Of a stretch of DNA of 64,000 nt, positions 16,264 to 24,163 are shown piece by piece. Source of the stretch: Streptomyces microflavus (GTDB lineage: Bacteria; Actinomycetota; Actinomycetes; Streptomycetales; Streptomycetaceae); contig NZ_BMUG01000003.1 in the NCBI RefSeq assembly GCF_014650075.1, positions 248,001-312,000 of the forward strand, read 5' to 3'. A program made the position numbers and the translations under genes. The first letter of the stretch is position 1, and every line of letters begins with the position of its first letter. Under the pieces are notes generated by a model, which was not told the origin of the DNA, did not search any database, and saw only the letters and a list, made by a program, of their open reading frames with translations.

Positions 16264-17832
16264 TCAGCGGTGACCGTGACCGCTGTGCTCCCCGTGCCCG
16301 TGGACACCGTCGTCCCCATCCCCATCCCCGTGGATCGTGTTCGTCGCCGCGATCTTCTTCCAGGACGCCGGCCGCTCCGGCCCGACCGCCGCAGCCCGGG
16401 ACGACAGCGCGCTCTTGGAGAGTCCGGCGGCAGACGCCGCCGGGAGCGCGGGCCGCTTCGGCTGGTACAGCCAGGTGTCGAAGAGCGTCGCCAGCGGCTT
16501 GCCCGAGACCCGCTCCGCGTACCGCAGGAAGTCACCCACGGTCGCGTTGGAGTGCGCCTTCTCGGTCGGCCACCCCTTCAGCAGGGCGAAGAAGGTCTCG
16601 TCGCCGACCTCGTTGCGCAGCGCCTGGAGCGCCAGAGCGCCCCGGTCGTAGACGGCGATGTCGAACTGGTTGTCCGGACCCGGGTCGCCCGGCTTCACTT
16701 TCCAGAACGGGTCGTTCGCCGGGTGCTGGGCGTAGACGTAGTCCGCCAGCTGCTGCGCGGTGCCCTCGCCCTCCTTCTCGGACCAGAGCCACTGGCTGTA
16801 GCGGGCGAAGCCCTCGTTGATCCAGATGTCCTTCCAGCCGTCGACCGACACGCTGTTGCCGTACCACTGGTGCGCGATCTCATGGACGACGACCGACACG
16901 TTGGCGCCGTTCGCGAACTGCCGGGGGCTGTAGAAGGGCCGCGTCTGGGTCTCCAGCGCGAAGCCGCTCGTCACATTGGGCACATAGCCGCCGAGCGCGT
17001 TGAACGGATACGGACCGAAGACCTCCGTCAGCCACTCCGCGACCTCGGTGGTCCGCTCGATGCTCGCGCGGGCGGCACCCGCGTTGGCGCCGAGATCCTT
17101 GCTGTACGCGTTCAGCACCGGCAGACCGTCGGCCGTCCTGTCGGTCGTGATGTCGAACTTCCCGACCGCGAGCGTCGAGAGGTACGTGGCCTGCGGCTTG
17201 TCGGAGCGCCAGTTGAAGCGCGTCCAGCCCAGCTTGGAGCTCTGCGAGACGAGCACTCCGTTGCTGATCGCCTGCGTGCCGTCCGGCACGGAGACCGAGA
17301 TGTCGTACGTGGCCTTGTCGAGCGGATGGTCGTTGCTCGGGTACCACCAGACCGCCGACTCCGGCTCCTGCGCGGCGACGCCGCCGTCCGGGGTCCGCGC
17401 CCAGGCGGTCCAGCCGTTGATCTTCAGCTCGGAGGGCTTCCCGGCGTACCGGACGACCACCGAGACGTCCTTGCCCTTCGCCAGGGTGCCCGCCGGGGTG
17501 ATCTCCAGCTCCTGGGTACCGCTCTTGGTGTAGGAGGCCTTCTTGCCGTTGACCCGCACCTCGGAGACGGCGAGCCCGAAGTCGAGGTTGAAGCGCGTCA
17601 GATCCTGTGTGGTGGTGGCGAGGATCGTCGCCGTGCCCTCCAGCAGGTCGGTCGCCGGCCGATACGTCAGCCGCAGGTCGTAGTGGGAGACGTCGTAGCC
17701 GCCGTTTCCGCTTGCCGGGTAGTAGGGGTCGCCGATACCCGGGGCGCCCACGGTGCCTGAGGAGGCCGATGCCGGGATCGCCAGCAGAAGGGTGGCCGCG
17801 AGAGCGCTGGGGACGATGAATCTGCGGTGCAC
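16264..17832 (-). CDS. Secreted M1 family zinc metallopeptidase
   Basis: 522 residues from GTG 17832 (GGAG upstream; the frame continues much further upstream but without a signal peptide). Signal peptide of about 23 residues (MHRRFIVPSALAATLLLAIP, ASA). The zinc site is HEIAH at 317-321 with Glu340 in NEGFARY. The substrate-binding GAMEN equivalent reads FALETQ at 291-296. The family removes N-terminal residues from peptides. The far C-terminus is Asp/Gly/His-rich and ends GEHSGHGHR, a likely metal-binding tail that the domain does not need. The start is divergent from an M14 peptidase gene, so two secreted peptidases share one 306-bp control region. Confidence 0.9.
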   Translation of the reverse strand: MHRRFIVPSALAATLLLAIPASASSGTVGAPGIGDPYYPASGNGGYDVSHYDLRLTYRPATDLLEGTATILATTTQDLTRFNLDFGLAVSEVRVNGKKASYTKSGTQELEITPAGTLAKGKDVSVVVRYAGKPSELKINGWTAWARTPDGGVAAQEPESAVWWYPSNDHPLDKATYDISVSVPDGTQAISNGVLVSQSSKLGWTRFNWRSDKPQATYLSTLAVGKFDITTDRTADGLPVLNAYSKDLGANAGAARASIERTTEVAEWLTEVFGPYPFNALGGYVPNVTSGFALETQTRPFYSPRQFANGANVSVVVHEIAHQWYGNSVSVDGWKDIWINEGFARYSQWLWSEKEGEGTAQQLADYVYAQHPANDPFWKVKPGDPGPDNQFDIAVYDRGALALQALRNEVGDETFFALLKGWPTEKAHSNATVGDFLRYAERVSGKPLATLFDTWLYQPKRPALPAASAAGLSKSALSSRAAAVGPERPASWKKIAATNTIHGDGDGDDGVHGHGEHSGHGHR

Positions 17833-18138
17833 GCATACTCCAAGTCGTCGGAACGGTCGACCGGGCGGAGGGTCGTTCCGGCCGGTCAGGAAAAAGGCTA
17901 AGCAGTCCGCCGGGCAGGGCGGTCGATTCCGGGCATTCCTGTCACACGATCGCCATGCCCTCGTCACGACCGGTAGTGATCGCCCCCTGTTGCACAGGAG
18001 TTCACCCGGGTAACGTCCGCTCCACCGACAGACCGGCGTGCAACGCGGTGTCCGCCGCGCGCACCCCCACCCGCGCTCCGCCCGTGCCCCGCTCGTGCTC
18101 AGCGCGCACTCCGGTCGCACCCCGGGAGGCAGCCGCTG
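17833..18138. other. 306-bp divergent control region between the M1 and M14 peptidase genes
   Basis: No gene. GGAG for the M1 start lies at the left edge. GTTCACCCGGG (18000-18010) fits one 11-nt PHO-box repeat unit of Streptomyces PhoP, but adjacent units match poorly. No other strong structure seen. Confidence 0.4.
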
Positions 18139-19527
18139 ATGACCCCTCGCATCACCCGCGCGCTCCGCATGCTCAGCCCGCACCCGTGGCTCGGACCGGT
18201 CGCACAGCCCGGACGCCCGCCCTCCGGTGCGCGCCGCCGCGGCCCCGCGGTCCGGCGCCGGAGCGCGGTCGTGGCCGCGGTGCTGGCCGCGCTGGCCGCC
18301 CCCTTCGCCATCGCACCCGCCGAGGCCGCGCCCCACCCGCCGCGCACGGGGTTCGAGACGAGCGACGGGGCGCGCTGGACCGGGCTGGGGGAGGAGCGGG
18401 CCTTCCTCGGAGCGGTGGACCGGGGGAGCGACCGGGTCGCCGTGGACCGCGTCGGCACCACGAAGGAGGGCCGCCCGCTCCAGCTCGTACGCATCGGCAA
18501 GCAGCGGCCCGCCGCCACCACGGTCCTGCTGATCTGCAGTCAGCACGGGGACGAGCCCGCCGGCCGCGAGGCCTGTCTGACCACCCTGCGCGACCTGGCC
18601 TTCGCCGAGGACCGCGCCACCCGCGCCTTCCTCTCCCGTACGACGGTGCTGGTGCTGCCCACCGCCAACCCGGACGGGCGCGCGGCCGACACCCGGGGCA
18701 ACGCCGACGGCGTCGACGTCAACCGGGACCACATCGCCCTGGAGACCGCGGAGGGCAGGGCGATCGCGGCCGTCGTCCGCGACGAACGGCCGGATGTCAT
18801 CTACGACTTGCACGAGTACGGCGCCACGCCGCCGTACTACGACAAGGACCTCTTCGTCCTGTGGCCCCGCAACCTGAACGTCGCGCGCGGCGTCCACGAC
18901 GTCTCGCGGACCCTCTCGGAGCAGTACGTACGGCCTGCCGCGACCGAGGGCGGCTACACCAGCGGCCACTACGGCATCTGGACCGATCCGGTCACCGGCG
19001 ACCCCATCAAGCAGACCGCGGGGGACGGCCAGGAACGCATCCTGCGCAACACCTCCGGCCTCAAGCACGCGGTCGGCCTCCTCATCGAGTCACGCATCGA
19101 CGCCCTGAGCGAGGGGGAGAAGGCCGACCCGGCCCTCAACCACCGCCGCAGGGTCCACTCCCAGCAGACGGCGCTCGGCGGTCTCTTCGACTTCACGGAG
19201 GAGCAGCGCGCCCGCATCCGCGCGGCCACCGCGCTCTCGCGCCTGACCGGGTTCGCCGACCGCGGCCCCGTATATCTGGGCGGCGCCGACAACGATCCGG
19301 CCGAGCCCGCCGAGATCCTCGCCGACCCGCCGTGCAGCTACCGGCTGGACGCCTCCCAGTACGCCGCCGTGCGGGACGAGCTCGCGCTGCACGGCGTCCG
19401 GTCGCAGCGGAGCGGAGATGGCGCGTTTGTGCCCCTCCGTCAGTCGGCCAGGAACCTGATTCCGCTGCTCCTCGACCAGCGGGCGACATATTCCCTCACA
19501 TACGGTCAAGCCAATACCGCTTGTTGA
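18139..19527 (+). CDS. Secreted M14 family zinc carboxypeptidase
   Basis: 462 residues. A long basic N-region (RRRGPAVRRRSA) precedes a hydrophobic stretch VVAAVLAALAAPFAIAPAEA (about 44-63), compatible with a Sec or twin-arginine-like signal peptide. Zinc ligands are His136 and Glu139 in SQHGDEPAGRE and His225 in DLHEYG. Substrate-carboxylate residues fit NPDGR and VDVNRDH. M14 enzymes cleave C-terminal residues or peptidoglycan peptides. The LHEYG context resembles bacterial M14 carboxypeptidases acting on protein. It is divergent from the M1 peptidase, and followed by a BCCT transporter gene 73 bp later. Confidence 0.88.
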   Translation: MTPRITRALRMLSPHPWLGPVAQPGRPPSGARRRGPAVRRRSAVVAAVLAALAAPFAIAPAEAAPHPPRTGFETSDGARWTGLGEERAFLGAVDRGSDRVAVDRVGTTKEGRPLQLVRIGKQRPAATTVLLICSQHGDEPAGREACLTTLRDLAFAEDRATRAFLSRTTVLVLPTANPDGRAADTRGNADGVDVNRDHIALETAEGRAIAAVVRDERPDVIYDLHEYGATPPYYDKDLFVLWPRNLNVARGVHDVSRTLSEQYVRPAATEGGYTSGHYGIWTDPVTGDPIKQTAGDGQERILRNTSGLKHAVGLLIESRIDALSEGEKADPALNHRRRVHSQQTALGGLFDFTEEQRARIRAATALSRLTGFADRGPVYLGGADNDPAEPAEILADPPCSYRLDASQYAAVRDELALHGVRSQRSGDGAFVPLRQSARNLIPLLLDQRATYSLTYGQANTAC

Positions 19528-19600
19528 TCCTTAGAGATCGTGGGCAGGTGTGGTACTGCCTACAGAGAGCGTTTTTCGGACTCGGTGAAAGGTGCCATTT

Positions 19601-21346
19601 GTGTCCCAGGACGACCAGCCGGCGGGGGACCGGGAGGAACTGTCGGTCACGGCAGACCTGCCCCCCGAACCGGTCAGCACGCGGGCCCCGACCACCGACC
19701 GGGTGGTCTTCGGCGTCACGGCGGTCCTCACCCTCGCCTTCGTCATCTGGGGCGCGACCGCCACCTCATCGCTGGAGACCGCCTCCGGCAAGCTGCTCAC
19801 CGGGCTGATCCACAACGGTGGCTGGGCCTTCATGCTCGCCGCCTCGGGCTTCGTCATCTTCGCCCTCTGGCTGGCCATCAGCCGCTACGGGAAGATCTGC
19901 CTCGGCCAGGAGGGCGAGGCACCGGAGTTCCGGACCATCTCCTGGGTCGCGATGATGTTCAGCGCCGGTATGGGCATCGGGCTGATGTTCTGGGGCGTGA
20001 GCGAGCCCCTGGCCCACTTCCGTACCCCGCCGCCCGGCACCGACCCCGCCGACTCGGCCGAGGCCATGCAGACGGCGATGGCCACCACCCTCTTCCACTG
20101 GACGCTCCACCCCTGGGCGATCTACGCGGTGGTCGGACTCGCCATCGCCTACAGCGCCTACCGGATGCGCAGGCGGCAGACGATCAGCGCGGTCTTCGAG
20201 CCGCTGATCGGCAAGCGTCACGCGTACGGAGGCGTCGGCCGCGTCATCGACATCCTGGCCATCTTCGCGACCCTCTTCGGCTCGGCGGCCTCGCTGGGCC
20301 TCGGCGCGCTCCAGATCGGCAGCGGGATCCAGGAGCTGGACTGGCTGGAGAAGGCCGGCACCGGCCTCCTCGTCGCGATCATCGCCGTGCTGACGGTCGG
20401 CTTCGTCGCCTCCGCGGTCTCCGGTGTGGAGAAGGGCATCCAGTGGCTCTCCAACATCAACATGGTGCTGGCCCTGCTCCTGGTCGTGTTCGTCTTCATC
20501 GCCGGTCCCACGATCTTCGTGCTCGACCTGGTGCCCACCTCGCTGGGCGCCTACATCAGCGACCTCGGACAGCTCGCCGGCCGCACCGAGGCGACCGGCG
20601 GCGGTGAGGTGGCCGACTGGCTCGGCGGCTGGACCGTCTTCTACTGGGCCTGGTGGATCTCCTGGACGCCCTTCGTCGGCATGTTCATCGCCCGGATCAG
20701 CCGCGGCCGCACCATCCGCCAGTTCGTCGGCGGCGTCATCCTGGTGCCCAGCACGGTCAGCCTGATCTGGTTCGCCGTCTTCGGCGGCACGGCCATGAAG
20801 CTGGACGAGGCGGGCAAGCTCACCGGCGCCGACACGCCCGAGGCGCAGCTGTTCGGCGTCCTCCAGGAGTTCCCGATCGCCACCGTGACGAGCATTCTGG
20901 TGATGATCCTCGTCGGCATCTTCTTCGTCTCCGGTGCCGACGCCGCCTCGATCGTCATGGGCACGCTCTCGCAGAGGGGCGTCCTCGAACCGGCGAAGTG
21001 GGTCGTCATCTTCTGGGGTGTCGTGACCGGGGCCGTGGCCGCCGTCATGCTGCTCATCGGTGACGGCAAGGAGAACGCTCTGGAGGGGCTCCAGAACCTC
21101 ACGATCCTGGTCGCCGCCCCCTTCGTGATCGTGATGATCGGCATGTGCGTGGCCCTGATGCGGGACCTGCGCAAGGACCCGCAGATCGTCCGCCAGGAGT
21201 TCGGCGTGGAGGCGGTCGAGTCCGCGGTGATCGAGGGGCACGCCAAGTACGACGGCGACTTCGAGATCCGTATCGGCCCCGGCACGACGGTCACCACGGA
21301 CGAACGCCACAAGGAGGACCCGGCCGGGAAGCGCCCCCAGGACTGA
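19601..21346 (+). CDS. BCCT family transporter (betaine/choline/carnitine type)
   Basis: 581 residues from GTG 19601, chosen over GTG 19592 because AAAGG lies 8 nt upstream of 19601. About 12 transmembrane segments. Signature regions include MMFSAGMGIGLMFWGVSEPL (unwound TM segment and substrate loop) and the Trp-rich VFYWAWWISWTPFVGMFIARISRGRTIRQFV segment of the central substrate-binding helix. The hydrophilic C-terminus may act as an osmosensor. Transport of quaternary ammonium osmolytes with Na+ or H+ is the family function; the exact substrate cannot be told. Two DNA palindromes or promoters were not evident beyond weak -10 candidates. Confidence 0.9.
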   Translation: MSQDDQPAGDREELSVTADLPPEPVSTRAPTTDRVVFGVTAVLTLAFVIWGATATSSLETASGKLLTGLIHNGGWAFMLAASGFVIFALWLAISRYGKICLGQEGEAPEFRTISWVAMMFSAGMGIGLMFWGVSEPLAHFRTPPPGTDPADSAEAMQTAMATTLFHWTLHPWAIYAVVGLAIAYSAYRMRRRQTISAVFEPLIGKRHAYGGVGRVIDILAIFATLFGSAASLGLGALQIGSGIQELDWLEKAGTGLLVAIIAVLTVGFVASAVSGVEKGIQWLSNINMVLALLLVVFVFIAGPTIFVLDLVPTSLGAYISDLGQLAGRTEATGGGEVADWLGGWTVFYWAWWISWTPFVGMFIARISRGRTIRQFVGGVILVPSTVSLIWFAVFGGTAMKLDEAGKLTGADTPEAQLFGVLQEFPIATVTSILVMILVGIFFVSGADAASIVMGTLSQRGVLEPAKWVVIFWGVVTGAVAAVMLLIGDGKENALEGLQNLTILVAAPFVIVMIGMCVALMRDLRKDPQIVRQEFGVEAVESAVIEGHAKYDGDFEIRIGPGTTVTTDERHKEDPAGKRPQD

Positions 21347-21381
21347 TCCCGGGGACCATCTCGTACGTGTACGGCGGCGGC

Positions 21382-22305
21382 TCAGCCCACCAGGGCGGCC
21401 GCCGCCCGTGCGCAGCCCCAGGCCACGGTCACACCCGCGCCGCCGTGCCCGTAGTTGTGCACCAGCAGCCCACCGCCCGGCAGGGCCTCCGCCTCGATCC
21501 GCACCCCGGCCTCCCGCACCGGCCGCAGCCCCACCCGGTGCCCCAGCACCCGGGCGCCCGCGATCTCCGGCCGGACCCGCGCGCACCGCGCCACGATCTC
21601 CCACGCCGTCCCCGGATCGGGCTCCCGGCGCTCGTCGTCCGCCTCCGCCGTACCGCCCAGCACCAGGCCGGCCGGCTGCGGGAAGAAGTACGTCGTCGCG
21701 GCGGACGCCGGATCCGCCTCGGTGAACCACTCCGCCACCCCCGGGTTCTCCACCACGACCAGCTGTCCCCGCACCGGCCGCACCCCCGCGTCCGGCACCA
21801 GCTCGCGCGCCCCGAGACCCGTGCAGTTCACCACCACCGGGCTCTGCGCCGCAGCCTCCGCGAACCCCGTCACCGCCCGCCGCTCCACCGCACCGCCCGC
21901 CGCCACCAGCCGCCGCTCCAGCCACGCCAGGTGCACCGGCATGTCCAGCAGCGGCAGCACCACCCGCAGCCCCTCCGCCACCTCCACCGCACCCTTCAGC
22001 TCCGCCGCCCACGCCCCCAGCGCCGCGAACCGCTCACCGCCGTGCACCCCCGCCACCAGCCGTACGCCGGTTCCGCCGGGCCCGGCCGCCAGCTCCTCGT
22101 ACACCGCGAGCGTCTCCAGCGACCAGTCGCCGACCCGCTCGGCCGGCTCGATCCGGTACGGCCACCACAGCGCCCCCGCCACCGCCGACGTCGTCGCCCC
22201 GGCCGGATCCCGCGACCAGACCCGCACCCGCAGCCCGCGCTCCGCCAGGGTCACGGCGGTGGTGAGGCCGACGACCCCACCGCCCACCACGATCACATCC
22301 GTCAT
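21382..22305 (-). CDS. FAD-dependent D-amino-acid oxidase
   Basis: 307 residues from ATG 22305 (GGGAG 8 nt upstream). The N-terminal FAD-binding motif is DVIVVGGGVVGLTTAVTLAERG. GALWWPYRIEP, VVNCTGLGARELVPD, VRPVRGQLVVVENP and the C-terminal HNYGHGGAGVTVAWGCA are characteristic of D-amino-acid/D-aspartate oxidases. It oxidatively deaminates D-amino acids to keto acids with release of H2O2. Length is slightly short of the eukaryotic enzyme and typical for actinobacteria. It is convergent with the BCCT gene (35 bp) and divergent from the ABC-F gene at 22465. Confidence 0.87.
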   Translation of the reverse strand: MTDVIVVGGGVVGLTTAVTLAERGLRVRVWSRDPAGATTSAVAGALWWPYRIEPAERVGDWSLETLAVYEELAAGPGGTGVRLVAGVHGGERFAALGAWAAELKGAVEVAEGLRVVLPLLDMPVHLAWLERRLVAAGGAVERRAVTGFAEAAAQSPVVVNCTGLGARELVPDAGVRPVRGQLVVVENPGVAEWFTEADPASAATTYFFPQPAGLVLGGTAEADDERREPDPGTAWEIVARCARVRPEIAGARVLGHRVGLRPVREAGVRIEAEALPGGGLLVHNYGHGGAGVTVAWGCARAAAALVG

Positions 22306-22464
22306 CACGGTCACTCCCGTCCCTCGATACACGCCGTCGCCGCACGGAACACGCGCCCGTCGCTGCACGGACGCTGACGACGGACGCTAACGGATGCCGG
22401 AAACCGGAGGCCAGGGGCACAGGGCGAAGGGCACGGAGAGCCGGAGACTAGGATCGGCACCCTG

Positions 22465-24102
22465 ATGACTGCCACCCTCGTCGCCAAGGACCTCGCCGCC
22501 GGACACGGCGACCGCACACTCTTCGCCGGACTCGACCTCGTCGTCGCGCCCGGAGACGTGATCGGTCTCGTCGGAGTCAACGGCGCCGGTAAATCGTCCC
22601 TGCTCCGCCTGCTCGCCGGACTCGACCGCCCGGAGGAGGGGGAGCTGCGGCTCTCCCCGCCCACCGCCACCGTCGGCCACCTCCCGCAGGAGCCCGAGCG
22701 GCGCGAGGGCGAGACCGTGGCCGCCTTCCTCGCCCGCCGCACCGGCGTCGCCGACGCCCAGCGCGCCATGGACGAGGCGACGGAGGGCCTGGTCGCGGGG
22801 GCCCCGGGCGCCGACGACGCGTACTCCGAGACCCTGGAGCGCTGGCTCGCCCTCGGCGGCGCGGACCTGGAGGAGCGGGCCGCGCAGGTCGCCGCCGAGC
22901 TCGGTCTCACCGTGAGCCTGGACCTGCCCATGACGGCGCTCTCCGGCGGCCAGGCAGCGCGCGCCGGGCTGGCCTCGCTGCTCCTCTCCCGCTACGACGT
23001 CTTCCTGCTGGACGAGCCCACCAACGACCTCGACCTCGACGGCCTGGAGCGCCTGGAGCGCTTCGTCTCGGGGCTGCGGGCCGGCACCGTCGTCATCAGC
23101 CACGACCGCGAGTTCCTGATGCGCACGGTCACCAAGGTGCTGGAGCTCGACCTCGCCCAGCAGCAGATCAACCTCTACGGCGGTGGCTATGCGGCCTACC
23201 TGGAGGAGCGCGAGACCGCGCGTCGGCACGCCCGCGAGGGCTTCGAGGAGTACGCCGACAAGAAGGCCGCCCTCGAAGCGCGCGGCCATATGCAGCGGTC
23301 CTGGATGGACAAGGGCGTCAAGAACGCCCGCCGCAAGGCCACCGACGGCGACAAGCTCGGCCGCAACGCCCGCAGCGAGGCGAGCGAGAAGCAGGCGGCG
23401 AAGGCCCGGCAGACCCAGCGCATGATCGAGCGCCTCGACACCGTCGAGGAGCCGCGCAAGGAATGGGAGCTGCGGATGGAGATCGCCACCGCCCCCCGCT
23501 CCGGCTCGGTCGTCGCGACCCTGCGCGAAGCCCGTGTGGTGCGCGGCGACTTCTCCTTCGGCCCCGCCTCGCTCCAGATCGACTGGGCCGACCGGATCGC
23601 CATCACCGGCGCCAACGGCGCGGGCAAGTCCACCCTGCTCGCCGCCCTGTTGGAGCGGCTCCCGCTCGACTCCGGCCACGCCACGCTCGGTTCGGGCGTC
23701 GTGGTCGGCGAGGTCGACCAGGCCCGCAGGCTCTTCCTCGGCTCCCAGTCGCTGCTGGAGGCGTTCTGTGCGGCCGTGCCCGACACGGAACCGGCCGAAG
23801 TCCGCACGCTGCTCGCCAAGTTCGGCCTGCGCGCCGACCATGTGATGCGCCCGGCCACCAGCCTCTCCCCGGGTGAACGCACCCGCGCCGCCCTCGCCCT
23901 GCTCCAGGGCCGGGGCGTCAACCTCCTGGTGCTCGACGAGCCGACCAACCACCTGGACCTGCCCGCCATCGAGCAGCTGGAGGCGGCCCTGGAGAGCTAC
24001 ACGGGCACGCTGCTGCTGGTCACCCACGACCGGCGGATGCTCGAAGCGGTCCGCACCACGCGCCGCATCGAAGTCGCGGACGGCCAGGTCAAGGAAGTCT
24101 GA
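22465..24102 (+). CDS. ABC-F family ATPase (second copy)
   Basis: 545 residues with two ABC domains. First: GVNGAGKSS, signature ALSGGQAAR, DEPTNDLD. Second: GANGAGKST, SLSPGERTR, DEPTNHLD. The linker EEYADKKAALEARGHMQRSWMDKGVKNARRKATDGDK is long and basic, as in ABC-F translation factors. It shares the family but not the linker with the ABC-F gene at 2664. A TAGGAT hexamer lies 10 nt before the ATG and no leader ORF is evident, so this may be a housekeeping ribosome factor and not an inducible resistance gene. It ends at a strong bidirectional terminator. Confidence 0.88.
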   Translation: MTATLVAKDLAAGHGDRTLFAGLDLVVAPGDVIGLVGVNGAGKSSLLRLLAGLDRPEEGELRLSPPTATVGHLPQEPERREGETVAAFLARRTGVADAQRAMDEATEGLVAGAPGADDAYSETLERWLALGGADLEERAAQVAAELGLTVSLDLPMTALSGGQAARAGLASLLLSRYDVFLLDEPTNDLDLDGLERLERFVSGLRAGTVVISHDREFLMRTVTKVLELDLAQQQINLYGGGYAAYLEERETARRHAREGFEEYADKKAALEARGHMQRSWMDKGVKNARRKATDGDKLGRNARSEASEKQAAKARQTQRMIERLDTVEEPRKEWELRMEIATAPRSGSVVATLREARVVRGDFSFGPASLQIDWADRIAITGANGAGKSTLLAALLERLPLDSGHATLGSGVVVGEVDQARRLFLGSQSLLEAFCAAVPDTEPAEVRTLLAKFGLRADHVMRPATSLSPGERTRAALALLQGRGVNLLVLDEPTNHLDLPAIEQLEAALESYTGTLLLVTHDRRMLEAVRTTRRIEVADGQVKEV

Positions 24103-24116
24103 GCGGAGTCACGAAG

Positions 24117-24151
24117 GTGGGGGCGGGCCGCACACGGCGACCCGCCCCCAC
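24117..24151. terminator. Bidirectional terminator between ABC-F and tex
   Basis: A perfect 11-bp stem GTGGGGGCGGG / CCCGCCCCCAC with a 13-nt loop, between convergent stop codons. Confidence 0.85.
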
Positions 24152-24163
24152 GGCCTTTCGGGG

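Noticed and set aside
18000..18010. PHO-box-like GTTCACCCGGG before the M14 peptidase
   Set aside because: One good 11-nt unit only; neighbouring units do not match, so PhoP control is not claimed.
19766..22012. 748-codon minus-strand frame opposite the BCCT transporter and overlapping the oxidase gene
   Set aside because: Low-complexity translation without domain; overlaps two well supported genes.
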